A DNA stretch of 64,000 nucleotides from Mantis religiosa (Eukaryota; Arthropoda; Insecta; Mantodea; Mantidae), in assembly GCA_030765055.1 (NCBI GenBank), contig CM060950.1:16362966-16426965 (forward strand). The letters run 5' to 3'. Both the position numbers and the translations under genes were made by a program. Positions 1-9,761 of the stretch are shown here, one piece after another. The stretch's first letter is position 1, and each line of letters begins with the position of its first letter. The notes under the pieces are model-generated. The model was given only the letters and a program-made list of their open reading frames with translations. It did not search any database and was not told the DNA's origin.

Positions 1-309
1 CGGACCACGAAAATTAACAATGCAGTTCGGCACTGGGAGTCCTAAAACAACCAAACAGAACGAAACTTAAAATGAAGTGAGAGATGAGAAACAGGAAATC
101 AAGGAATGTAATTTTCCTCCTGAGCATTCGGCTAACCACCCAGGAAACCCCCCAAAAATTCCCAACTGTCAGGAATTAAACAATGATTTCCTTTGTTAAC
201 AAGGTTACAAATTACCAGTATCACATCAGTCTCATCTTTTGCCAGAATTTCGTCTTTCAGGATTCTATTTCCAGTAAATATATTAACGAAGCTGCCACGC
301 ATTAAAAAG
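1..309. other. intergenic, nothing recognised
   Basis: AT-rich sequence with no ORF of note, no repeat match to other parts of the window and no RNA-like fold that I can see. Confidence 0.5.
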
Positions 310-394
310 CTACGGTGTGAGACGGATCTGAACCCACGACCTTGAGATCAGGAGGTCGTGAGATCAGGTTATCCAACTGAGCTACCCAAACTGA
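310..394 (-). repeat. tRNA-headed SINE fragment (family T4)
   Basis: Read on the minus strand this stretch has a pol III A box (TAGCTCAGTTGG) and a B box (GGGTTCAGATCC) at tRNA-like positions, but too far apart: a segment of about 13 bases (CTGATCTCA...) is present twice between them. That spacing and the lack of a full acceptor stem argue against a working tRNA. It is best read as the head of a tRNA-derived SINE or a tRNA pseudogene. No second copy of this family is seen in the window. Confidence 0.5.
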
Positions 395-779
395 TATATT
401 TTGCGGGAAGGTCGGCCATGGGTCTCGAATACTCGTGCTTAATTGGCTCATGTGAATTAAATAAGCTCTATCGTTTCCTGTTCCCTAATCAAATTTCTTA
501 GAACATTTGCATTACTTTAGTTACAGTTACATTACTTTAGTTAGAGCATGTGAGAAACATAACAAATGTATTGCCATTAAAAATAGTTTGTAACAATGCA
601 AATACTTAGATCTAAATGGCTGTAAAATGTTTATTTTATCTACAATTTAGATTAAATCAATTTACACACTGTAGACAAAAAAGCTCATTTAGGAGTTATT
701 TTAATAAGGACTTATCAATTACGTAGTCAATGTAACAAACAGAAATTTGAGATTTATCATTCGTAATACATCTTACTTC
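395..779. other. intergenic, nothing recognised
   Basis: AT-rich, with a short repeated phrase (CATTACTTTAGTTA) near 508-542. No coding or RNA signal seen. Confidence 0.4.
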
Positions 780-945
780 AACGATATAAAACCTTTATTT
801 GCGCTGTATTACTCATTTGTGAGATGCAGACTTGAATATGTGTCACTTGTATGGAATTCTTGTAGTGCCAAGTACATTAAACCTATTGAAGCTGTTCAAT
901 GTAAATTCCTGATATAGCGCCCTTTCAAAGATTCTCATTATTTTC
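780..945 (+). pseudogene. LINE reverse transcriptase C-terminal scrap
   Basis: The plus-strand translation contains ALYYSFVRCRLEYVSLVWNS followed by an IEAVQCKFL-like phrase. This matches the pattern seen after the RT catalytic core in non-LTR retrotransposons of the Jockey/CR1 group (a conserved S-x-V-R-x-x-L-E-Y-x-S-x-V-W block, then I-E-x-x-Q-x-x-F). Only about 55 codons remain, with no upstream RT core and a stop right after. It is a dead 5'-truncated copy. The family cannot be fixed from this piece; it is not the same family as the R1-like LINE at 3.3-9 kb. Confidence 0.55.
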
Positions 946-972
946 AAAAGTTTGTAACATATTATTCACTTA

Positions 973-1020
973 TTATTTTATTTAATTCATGGAAATTAAT
1001 AATTTCCTCATACTAGCCGT
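973..1020 (-). repeat. end fragment of the ~310-bp T3 unit
   Basis: About 48 bases ending in CTCATACTAGCCGT repeat the junction sequence found at the ends of the two tandem units at 1575-2195 (near 1850-1895 and 2155-2204). It looks like the remains of a further copy of the same unit, separated from the pair by about 550 bases of other sequence. Confidence 0.6.
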
Positions 1021-1088
1021 GTAACAGTAGTTTCGATTTATATTTAGAAAATGTGTGAGAATTTTATAAATTTATAAAAAATATGTGT

Positions 1089-1165
1089 AATTTTGTGATT
1101 GGCCGTAGTCATAATTGTATAACGTAATGTGGTGACGTGGCATTAAATCGGCCAATCACAAAATT
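1089..1165. repeat. 17-bp perfect inverted repeat with CCAAT motifs
   Basis: AATTTTGTGATTGGCCG (1089-1105) is repeated exactly in inverted form at 1149-1165, with a 43-base spacer. Each arm contains an ATTGG/CCAAT core in opposite orientation. It could be a stem-loop, the core of a small foldback element, or paired CCAAT-type binding sites. No gene start can be supported next to it. Confidence 0.5.
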
Positions 1166-1574
1166 AATATAGAAGTAACGTTAGTAACTGATAATCAATA
1201 ATCTCCATAGATGTGTTCTGTGATCTGGTGAGTGATGAATAGACGTGCAGGAATAAGGAGTTTTATGTAATAATTGGAACTGTTTTTATTAAAAAAGTAA
1301 GAATTTATCGATATGCTGGAGGTAACCTGCAATTTACTAGGAAAGAAAGTTCAAGTAAAATGTAATCCAGATAATACAATTAAATTATTTGTTACGAAAT
1401 TGGACTTCTCCAAAACTTCATTTATTTCAATCCGTACCACACCTGAAAACGAGACATCTCATGGCTCTTATTTAAAATAAGACGATACAATTGGTGACCA
1501 GAAGAAACTGACAGCCGCAAAAACCCACACCAGAAGTTAAAGAATTGTGCTTCGAACATAGAAATCCTGCTCCA

Positions 1575-1887
1575 GCCGTATAGCCTAAGGTTTTTGATAC
1601 ATTGAGACAACATGAAAAATTCAATGCCATGGCCGGGATTTGAACCACGGATCTCCTGGTTTCCGTCCAGTCGCTCTAACCCATTGAGCTACCATGGCCA
1701 ACGTGCCGTCCTGACATTAAATTCTCCATTTGATTCGTGTATTTCCCCAGTAAACCACCAGGGGCTCTCGTATCCGAGATACACCGTTTCTGGCAACTTA
1801 CTTTCTTAAGTGCTTGAGTCCCAGGCTTCATCATTTAACTCTTATTATTTTTGTTAATTGACGGAAATTAATAATTTCCTCATACTA
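1575..1887 (-). repeat. tRNA-containing unit T3, copy 1
   Basis: First of two head-to-tail units of about 310 bp. On the minus strand 1626-1698 is exactly 73 bases and folds as a tRNA cloverleaf: a perfect 7-bp acceptor stem (GCCATGG / CCATGGC), a D arm with GCTC/GAGC, a 7-base anticodon loop and a TTCAAAT T loop. The T stem has two mismatches, the anticodon stem one, and position 33 is C instead of T. The loop would read GGA, but a serine tRNA should have a long variable arm, which is absent. I therefore call it a tRNA pseudogene inside a SINE-like or tandem repeat, not a working tRNA. Confidence 0.65.
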
Positions 1888-2195
1888 GCCGTATATAGGC
1901 TAAGATTTTGATAGATTAAGTCATCATGAAATATTCAATGCCATGTCCGGGATTTGAACCACGGATCTCCTGGTTACCGTCCAGTCGCTCTAGCCCATTG
2001 AGCTACCATGTCCAACGTGCCGTCCTGACATAATATTCTACATTTGATTGGTATATTTCCCCGGTAAACCACTAGGGTCTCTCGCATTCGAGATACACCG
2101 TTTGTGGCGACTTACTAAGTACTTGAGTCTCAGACTTCATCATTTAACTCTTAATATTTTATTTAATTGATGGAAATTGATAATTTCCTCATACT
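1888..2195 (-). repeat. tRNA-containing unit T3, copy 2
   Basis: Second unit, aligned with copy 1 along its whole length, including the tRNA-like part (about 1940-2012 minus), the middle section and the shared end CTCATACTA(G/A)CCGTATA. The copies differ at many scattered sites, so the duplication is old. Both ends of the acceptor stem changed from GGCCATGG to GGACATGG in this copy, which breaks the outer pairing seen in copy 1. Confidence 0.65.
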
Positions 2196-2204
2196 AACCG
2201 TATA

Positions 2205-2806
2205 AATTACCATGCCTGGTATAAAGGCGAAGGCATTGAAGATTTCATGTTGACTCAATCTATACGATTCACTGCTTCACTTACTTGAGTTTAAAAGTCT
2301 ATCACATAGAAGAACCTGCCAATTGTTACTTTTCCTTTCCATATTACCACAACATGATTGATGGTACTAACCTTAGGCAATTAATAATATTTTTGTGTTC
2401 CAAATGTTGCATCTAATTCATTTCATACTATTTGTTTTATCTTCAGAATGTTAATACTGATTCACATAAGTTTTCACCTGTGCTTACAATGCAATACAAT
2501 CAATTGCATAGTTTGAATATCCATATATGTTGTATGATTATTAGAAGATTTGCTTTATCCTGTGATTTTTTACTACCAAAAATAGATTAACTGTTCTATT
2601 GTACATGTTAACCAATGTAGCCAATTCTTCGTCTTTTTATTTATTTTTTCAGGTTTGTGTTTTGCTATGGTTAGTTTTGAAATTAATATTTTGGTGCTTT
2701 CGCTATTTCACTTTGTTCTAGTTTTTTTGCCACATTTGTACGTACGCTAATTTTTTAAGTGAGCATTGTAATTAGGAATATATCTAAAGTTTATACTATG
2801 AATATA
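2205..2806. other. intergenic, nothing recognised
   Basis: AT-rich stretch with poly-T runs and no ORF, repeat copy or structured RNA that I can support. Confidence 0.4.
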
Positions 2807-2994
2807 TACGAGTGTCCTTCAATAAATAACCAAACTAACTCAAATGTGTTTAAATAAACTGCCCTGGAGTGCCATGGCTGCCATCGGTGGAAAGATGTAT
2901 CCTTCCTCTAGGAGTGCTGTGAGTGCCAGTCATGCAGAGTCAATCAGTTGGGAGTTAGAGCCCGATACGTGACGTCGTATTTACTGCACCCGCC

Positions 2995-3313
2995 ATGGAA
3001 CTGAAATTGCAGCAACGCGCATCAATAAAGTTTTGTGTTCTGTTAGACAAAACTACTACAGAAACTTTTGAAATGGTGCAGCAAGCATACAAGGACCAAG
3101 CTTAGACAAAAACAGTGGTAGAAACGTTTCAAATGGGGTCATGAAGACCTTCAAGATTCTCCGCACCCTGGAAGACCCGTAACAACAAAAAACGGAAGTC
3201 TACATTAACATAACTGACGTAATTGTGCGAGAAGATAGTCGCATAACAATTTCGAAAGTTGCAGACATAATGCATTTGTCTGTTGCAACTGTAGAGGACC
3301 TAATTTGCAATGA
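2995..3313 (+). pseudogene. mariner transposase, 5' part
   Basis: Starts with ATG and reads MELKLQQRASIKFCVLLDKT, a typical N-terminal helix-turn-helix start of mellifera-type mariner transposases, then a tryptophan-poor, frameshifted stretch corresponding to the second HTH and the linker with the D-x-P-R-P-G-R-P-type segment (APWKTR in the shifted frame). A short loss after AYKDQA and several stops break it. It ends where the LINE was inserted, at TTGCAATGAT. Confidence 0.8.
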
Positions 3314-3749
3314 TTACATACATGCAATATGGCGGCGTGTTAGCGTCCAGAGTTAAGTGCTGAAGAAGGAAATAAGCAATTTCTACTGAATTAAGCGCCT
3401 TCACTTCGAACGCAGTCACCAGTAGAATCGGGAATTCAAGGTGAGTCTGTGCATATAATTTTTCTAAAACTGAAGTGGGGGAATAACCAAACAAAACAGG
3501 TTTCTATACAAATCAGCTCGAGATTGAGAGCAAAAGGGTAAAATGGTGGACGAAACGGATGAGCGTATAGAAAGCGCATTTAAATTACTTATAAATGTGA
3601 CGGAAGTGAGTTAAAATTTACGGCAGGACCTTAAGCAGGATATTGTGCAAGCAGTTAGTGAACTGAGAAAAGCTATATGTAAATTAAAAAGTGATAAGTG
3701 TGAGCAATCTCAAGAATTGAAAAATAAAAAGACTGAATTGAAAATTACA

Positions 3750-4214
3750 CACCTATATTCATAAAACAAAACTATTTGAGACTTCCGTCAGATACATGGG
3801 TTTAAAGCTATACAACCACTTGCCAAATCAATTAAAAAACATAACCTCTATAAAAAAGTTTAAGACAGAGCTTCACAATTTCTTTAAAAAAAATCAGTTT
3901 TACTCAGTAAATGAATACCTAGAATACAAATCAGGTAAAGCATAAATTAATCAGTTTGTTGTGCATAATTATACTAATGTATTCTATTTCTATTCTTGTT
4001 TCATGTGTCCGAGATTGGAAGACTCACCAATGAAGAATTTTACCCGGCCAAAGCATTAAAATTAAGTGTAGTTGTGTAAATTACTTGAAACTTAAGATTG
4101 TAAATACCTCATTGATGAACTGTAAATGTTGTTAAATACTGTAACTATATTGACAATGCCTATAATTCTGTATGAATTCCTGTGGCTAATAAACATTGTA
4201 TTGTATTGTAAACA
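3750..4214 (+). mobile_element. 3' end of a CR1-like LINE, nested
   Basis: A 5'-truncated fragment inside the 5' region of the R1-like LINE. It encodes only the last part of an RT protein, with YNHLPNQLKN, a KFKTELHNFF block and FYSVNEYL before the stop, a motif order typical of CR1-group C-termini. A 3' UTR follows and ends in an ATTGT-type short tandem repeat (ATTGTATTGTATTGT at about 4196-4210), as is common for this group. No clear target duplication is seen. Related ends occur at 59.6-59.8 kb. Confidence 0.7.
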
Positions 4215-4253
4215 TTAAGTGGTCAGCTGCAAGCAAGAAGGCGTAGGGCATCC

Positions 4254-5129
4254 GTGCCATCTAGCGTCATAGCACCAAGTAGCTCGCTGAGCCAGCTGCA
4301 ATGCGTTGGGGAGGGGGTGACACAAGGCGGCAAGCAGACAAACTACGCGGATGCTGATCGCAACAAATTAAATGAGCCGGTGCAGACGACGTACAAAATG
4401 TATGTCAAAAGTAAAAATAACCAAAGTGCGGAATACATCAGGACACTGATGAAGAGAAAAGTAAACCCGGTTCAAATGAAGGTGAGTATCAAATACTTCA
4501 CTGAGTTAAAAAGCGGACAGTTACTTTTGGAAACCTCAAACCAAGAGGAGCTTAATGTAGTCTGCAAAAACATAAATCAGAATTGCGGGGAAGAGCTAGA
4601 GGCAGTGCCTGGAAGAAGGAGGAATCCAAGGATCATTATATTCAACATTGCTGAGGATTTTTCTCTTGAAAAGATGGCGGAAGCTCTTCTGGCACAAAAC
4701 AAAGAATTTGATGGCGATACGCAAGCGATGAAGCCAATATTCTTATTCTATGATAGAAAGAAGAACAAAAATATAGTAGTCGAAGTCAGTTCTTCTGCTA
4801 GAAGACAACTCATAGGCAAGAAGATAAAACTGGGCTGGAACATGTGCAACTGGGAAGACTACATCAAAGTTAGTCGTTGTTTCAAATGCAGCAGATACAA
4901 CCATCGCGCCCATAACTGCAAAGGAACCCAAACGTGCCCAAAATGTGCGGGAGATCATGTACTAAAAGAATGCAAAGTCAGTGCTGAAGAATTTAAATGC
5001 ATTAATTGCATTAACAACGTCAAATATAACAAGGACAGCGAACTTGATGTTAACCACTCGGCGCTAGATTATAACTGCCCATGCCATCTAGCAGCATTAA
5101 GGAGGTATCAAATGAACATCGACTACTAA
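4254..5129 (+). CDS. LINE ORF1 protein with zinc knuckles
   Basis: An unbroken 291-residue ORF, the RNA-binding partner of the ORF2 enzyme in R1/I-group LINEs, expected to package the element RNA. The start region is rich in S and Q; the middle (residues 45-180) resembles the gag-like core of arthropod LINE ORF1 proteins. Three Cys/His knuckles lie at about residues 203-260: CFKCSRYNHRAHNC, CPKCAGDHVLKEC and a third C-x2-C start with a late H/C pair. It ends in TAA directly followed by the ATG of ORF2, in the same frame. The true start is uncertain because the upstream leader is interrupted by another LINE fragment; GTGCCATCTAGC context gives only a weak clue. Confidence 0.8.
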   Translation: MPSSVIAPSSSLSQLQCVGEGVTQGGKQTNYADADRNKLNEPVQTTYKMYVKSKNNQSAEYIRTLMKRKVNPVQMKVSIKYFTELKSGQLLLETSNQEELNVVCKNINQNCGEELEAVPGRRRNPRIIIFNIAEDFSLEKMAEALLAQNKEFDGDTQAMKPIFLFYDRKKNKNIVVEVSSSARRQLIGKKIKLGWNMCNWEDYIKVSRCFKCSRYNHRAHNCKGTQTCPKCAGDHVLKECKVSAEEFKCINCINNVKYNKDSELDVNHSALDYNCPCHLAALRRYQMNIDY

Positions 5130-8100
5130 ATGGCTGAACAGAAGTTAAAATTTTTCCAAGTTAATTTGCAACATTCCAAGATAGCCACAAGTAATTTGGT
5201 TCAATTAATAAATGAAAATGGTGTTGACATATGCCTCACACAGGAACCATACACCGTAAATAATAAATTAGCTGGCATTCCAAAATCAATGAGAACTTAT
5301 GTTTGCGGGAGCGGAAGGAAAAGGGCAGCCATTATTATAAGCAACAGAACTATCGACGCTACAGTAATAAGCCAACTTTCGAATGAAAATTGTGTTCTCA
5401 TCGAAATCCACCATCAAAGAAAAAAATTCTTCGCGTAAAGTATGTATTTTGACATTCAAACAGACATAGGCATTGATATAAGCAGAATAGAAAAAATCTT
5501 AGATCACACAGAACGGCGTGGAATAATAATTTCAGCTGACACTAATGCCAGGAGCAAACTATGGTTAGACACAACAGCCAACGAACGAGGGCGAAGCCTA
5601 GAAGATTTTCTCACAACTTCGACGCTCCACATAATCAATGTAAACACAGGGATACCAACCTTTGAAACAAGCAGGGCAAAAAGTTGGATCGACTTGACGA
5701 TAACTAATAATCATCTGCTCACGGCAGTAGCAAACTGGAAATGTGGAGAGGAAGAAAGTTGTTCCGACCACAAAATCATCTCCTTTGAAACACTCAGAAC
5801 GCAGCAAATCTGTATATTCCCTATACAGCCCAACAGTAATGCACAACATACTGGCAACAGATATATTCTAAAGCAGAAAGAAAACTATGAACAGTTCACA
5901 AAACTTCTACACTCAGCTCTGGCCAAAGAATTTCAATGCGAAACAAATCGAACGACCCTGGAACAGACCGACAAACAAATCAGTGAAATTATTAATGATT
6001 CTCGAGATGCTGAAAAGGTGACAGAAAGATTCAACTCGTGCATCATAACAGCTTGTGACGGATTTTTCCACAAATCCACTTCAAGGAAAATATCAACCAA
6101 GAAGAAATCTGTACCATGGTGGAATAATCAGCTCACGATATTAAGAAAAAGAGTGAACGCTCTGCGCAGAAGATTCCAGAGAACAGCAAATAACCAACAG
6201 CTCAGAGACGAAAGACAATTGCTATACATTGAAGGAAAACGTGAGTACCAGAAGCAAATACAAAAATAAAAATTAGACTCGTGGAAAAAATACTGTACCA
6301 TCGAAAACAGAGGCAACCCATGGCACGCAGCATATAAATTGGCTGCAGGGAAAATAAGGAACCAGCCCACCCTAACAACTATCCAGAAAATAGACGGAAG
6401 CTATACACACGATACTCAGGAAACAATTACGTATATGATGGACCACCTCACTCCCAAAGACGATGTGGAAAGTGACACAGAGCAACAACAAGAGATGCGA
6501 AGCCTCCGAGAAGAACCAATATATACACAAGACGATAGACAGTTCACACAAGAAGAAATTCTTCACGCAATTGAAAGGTTCAAACCAAAGAAGGCACCTG
6601 GGGAAGACGGCATCACTAAAGATATTATACTAAGAGTCTTCCAGAGCTTCCCATTATCACTCACCTCCATTTACAATAAGTGTTTAAATCAAGGTTGCTT
6701 TCCAAAAATATGGAGAATATCACAGATAGTACCTGTAATCAAACCTGGGAAGGAAGAAAGCAGCGAAGTCACAAAATTTAGACCAATAAGTCTACTAAAC
6801 ATTGGAGGTAAAGTGCTAGAGAAACTGACGATAGATAGGATAAATCATCACATACACACCAAAAATCTCCTAAAAACAAACCAGTACGGATTCATCCCAC
6901 ATAAAGGCACCATAGACGCCGCGTTAGCTCTCAAAAACTTCATAAAAGCAAATCTCGATCAGAAGTATAGTGTTACAATAACCAGTCTGGATGTGAAGGG
7001 AGCATTCGACGCTGCCTGGTGGACAGGCATACTCCTAAACTTGCGCAACCTAAAATGCCCCAAAAATTTATATCTTTTGGTCAAGAATTACTTCAAAGAC
7101 AGAGTAGCTACACTTTCCATCAATCACAGCAGAGTAGTAAAAGAAGTGACAAAAGACTGTCCCCAGGGGTCCTGTTGCAGTCCAGGGCTTTGGAACGTCT
7201 TGTATAATTCATTGATTAGTTTGGAATACACGAAACGAAGCAAATTAATAGCATTCGCAGATGATTCAGTGCTGATAACAGCAGGGGAAACTAAGGACGT
7301 TGCAGAAATGTATGCGAATACAGATCTAAAGCAAATAGAAAATTGGTCAAAACAGTACAAACTCCAGTTCAATAATAGTAAATCAAAAGCCATTCTGATT
7401 TCAAGGAAAAGAAAAGAAGAAAACTGCAAAATAAGCATATATCTGAACAATAGGATCATAGAGCAAGTACAACAATTAAAGTATCTAGGGATATTATTTG
7501 ATAACAAACTGAACTTTAAAATGCATATAAAACAGGTAACAGATAAATTCTTAAAACTTGTAAACGCACTTGCGAGGACAGCCAAGCAGAACTGGGGTTT
7601 AGGCCAAGAAGCCCTTCGAACAGTCTACAAAGGTGCTGTACTTCCGATGCTGCTATATGGCGTGCAAGTATGGGAAGAAGCGATCCAAAAGAGAAAGAAC
7701 ATGATCAAATATCAACGCGTACAAAGACTAATGAACATAAAAATTGCCAAAGCATATAGAACTGTGTCATACGAAGCGTCCTGTGTTTTGGCAGCAATCA
7801 AGCCAATAAATATAAAGATTCAGGAAGTACTAGAGATGCATAAATTAAAAAATTAAAAATCGGCACTAACAGAAGAAGTCCCGAAACTAAGCGAGTGGCC
7901 ACATCCTTCAGAGAGAATGCGTGTTCAAGAAGCACAGGAAGACAAACAGTACAACATAGAGATTTATACCGACGAAGCAAGATAAACGGAAAAGTCGGAG
8001 CAGCAGCAGTAATTTTCCAAAATGGGGAAGAGGTTAAAAAGCTCAAGTATAAACTCGGTGAGTTCTGCTCCAATAACCAAGCAGAACAGATAGCAATTCT

Positions 8101-8815
8101 AGAGGGACTTCGAGCAATAGCCGATAACAGCTTAGAGCTTACAGTGGGAAATAAATTAGGCGTAGTGAACACGGACAGCCAGATTACAGTAGACCTTCTT
8201 AAGAGCAGTCAAATCCGAAGCAAAATAATAGAGGAAATAAAGGTCAAGATCAAGCATCTGCAGGACAACGGCTGGACCATCCACATAAAATGGGTAAAGG
8301 GGCACGCGGGACATTGCGGGAACGAAATAGCAGACCAGACGGCAAAGGAGGCTGCACAGGAAGACAATGGGGAGATTATCTACAGCAAGATACCTAGGAC
8401 ACACATAATCAAGGAGGCAGAAGAGAATGGACTGCGACGGTGGCAAGACCAATGGGAGAACACAACAAAAGGAAAAATCAGCAAAAAGTTCTTTCCTTCT
8501 GTGCAAGAACGACTAAAAATGAGCATCCCACTCAACGGACAGACTACCGCCATCCTAACTGGACATGGGAAGACAAGGGACTACTACAACAGATTCAAAA
8601 TATCGGAAAGTGCAATGTGCAAATGTGAACTACAAAACCAAACAGAGGATCGTTTAATATACAACTGTCCTCTTCTGAACAGTGAAAGACTAGAACTCAA
8701 ACAAAACATTAGACTGAGGGGTGGACAGTGGCCGGCAACAAACGGTGATCTAATCAAGCACTACCAAAAACAATTTTTAAAATTCATAAACAAAATAGAC
8801 TTTGAAACAATGTAA
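5130..8815 (+). pseudogene. LINE ORF2: endonuclease, RT, RNase H
   Basis: Codes for the nicking and copying enzyme of the LINE. In order: AP-like endonuclease (5130-5790) with FQVNLQHSKIA, a QEPYT metal site, SADTNARSKLW and a CSDHKII end; reverse transcriptase (6339-7856) with GFIPHKGT, SLDVKGAFDAAW, PQGSCCSPGLWN and the AFADDSV catalytic box; then RNase H (about 7900-8350) with IYTDEAR, an E in QAEQIAIL, VNTDSQ and KGHAGHCGNE. All catalytic boxes are still visible. In-frame stops lie at 5436, 6268 and 7854, and one base appears lost near 7975-7982, moving RNase H to another frame. The RNase H domain and ADTNA motif point to the R1/LOA/I group; R1-like is my preference. Confidence 0.85.
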
Positions 8816-8952
8816 AAGCATAACCAAAAAAATGTATCATATAATGAAAATTTGTAACACTTGTAAAATTGTAATTACTACAACTCGTAATAAGTTTAAG
8901 GAATGCATGTAGTGTTACGATGTAACGGAGCATGCAGTGTTAATTTAAAAAA

Positions 8953-9689
8953 AATTGCAATGATCTTGGTTATCGAAAAGTTGCAACGAAATGGGTACCG
9001 CACGAGCTGAAGAACGAACAGAAGGCTCGCCGCGTCATGACGTGTCAAGAATGGCTCGGATGGTTACGACGGAAGCCACAATTTCTGAATAGGGTCATCA
9101 TTTGTGACGAGATTTGGTTCCACCATTACGACCCGTTAACAAAACAGGAGAGTTTGCAGTGGAAACATTCATCGAGCCCTAAGCCTAAGAAAGCAAAAGT
9201 TCAGAAAAGTGCAGGAGAGGTCATGCATCTCGTATTCTTTGACAAACAGGGCATTCTTTGACATCGTGTTGTAACTAATCAACCTACAGTAACTGCTGCT
9301 TACTATTTTGACGTACTGTGGCCTCCACTGAAGGAAAATATCACCGAAAAGCGACCAGATCTCGCAAAGAGAGGATGGATCTTGCATCAGGATAATGCCC
9401 CTGCTCATCGAGCTCGTGTAACTCAAGATGTCATCGCAGAAATGGGCATTGAGATCATGCCTCATCCACTTATTCTCCGGATCTTGCACCATGCGATTTT
9501 TCCCTCTTCCCTAAAGTGAAACAGGAGCTTCGTAGTCGCCATTTTCAAAGTGATAAGGAGTTGAACAGTGTTGTCGTGGGTAGCCTGAACACACTGTCCA
9601 AAAATGGGTTCAATGAGTGTTTCGAACAATGGGTAAATCGTTGGAATAATTTAATTTCATCAGAGGGAGAATACTTTGAAAGTGTGTAG
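8953..9689 (+). pseudogene. mariner transposase, 3' part
   Basis: Resumes directly after the LINE tail and runs to the stop at 9687-9689. Motifs: KWVPHELK, the first catalytic aspartate in VIICDEIWFHHYDP, the middle aspartate in LHQDNAPAHRA, and the third in SPDLAPCDFSLFP, the last one in a shifted frame. This spacing fits the DD34D pattern of mariner. A TGA follows KQGIL at about 9259 and a frameshift lies before SPDL near 9473. The 3' UTR and inverted repeat follow. Confidence 0.85.
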
Positions 9690-9761
9690 GTAAATGTTAG
9701 TGAAATAAAGCCATTATATGTTAATTAAAAATTTGTTCCGTTATTTATTGAAGGAACCTCG

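Larger units (their letters stand above)
3314..8952 (+). mobile_element. R1/I-group LINE inserted in mariner
   Basis: A non-LTR retrotransposon with ORF1, then an ORF2 with AP-type endonuclease, reverse transcriptase and RNase H, ending in a short A tail (about 8945-8952). TTGCAATGAT is present on both sides (3304-3313 region and just after the A run near 8952-8963) and appears only once in a reconstructed mariner order, so it is the target-site duplication. The insertion is close to full length (5' region of about 900 bp before ORF1, partly another insertion). ORF2 carries three nonsense codons and one frameshift, so the copy is dead. Confidence 0.88.
2809..9761 (+). mobile_element. mariner transposon, split by a LINE
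   Basis: The ends carry matching terminal inverted repeats: CGAG(T/G)(G/T)TCCTTCAATAAATAAC at 2809 and its inverse ending at 9761, both next to TA (2807-2808 and 9762-9763), the usual mariner target duplication. Removing the inserted LINE (about 3314-8952) leaves roughly 1.31 kb, the normal length for a mariner. The element moves by cut and paste through a DD34D transposase. This copy is dead: it is split, has stops and frameshifts in both halves, and the right flank is a (TA)n run. Confidence 0.88.

Noticed and set aside
1626..1698. Functional tRNA-Ser
   Set aside because: The loop reads GGA but there is no long variable arm, the T stem has two mismatches and base 33 is not T.
1612..1809. 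65-codon plus ORF across the T3 unit
   Set aside because: It runs antisense through the tRNA-like sequence and has no domain.
7124..7585. 153-codon minus ORF
   Set aside because: It is the antisense shadow of the LINE RT region, which has clear catalytic boxes on the plus strand.
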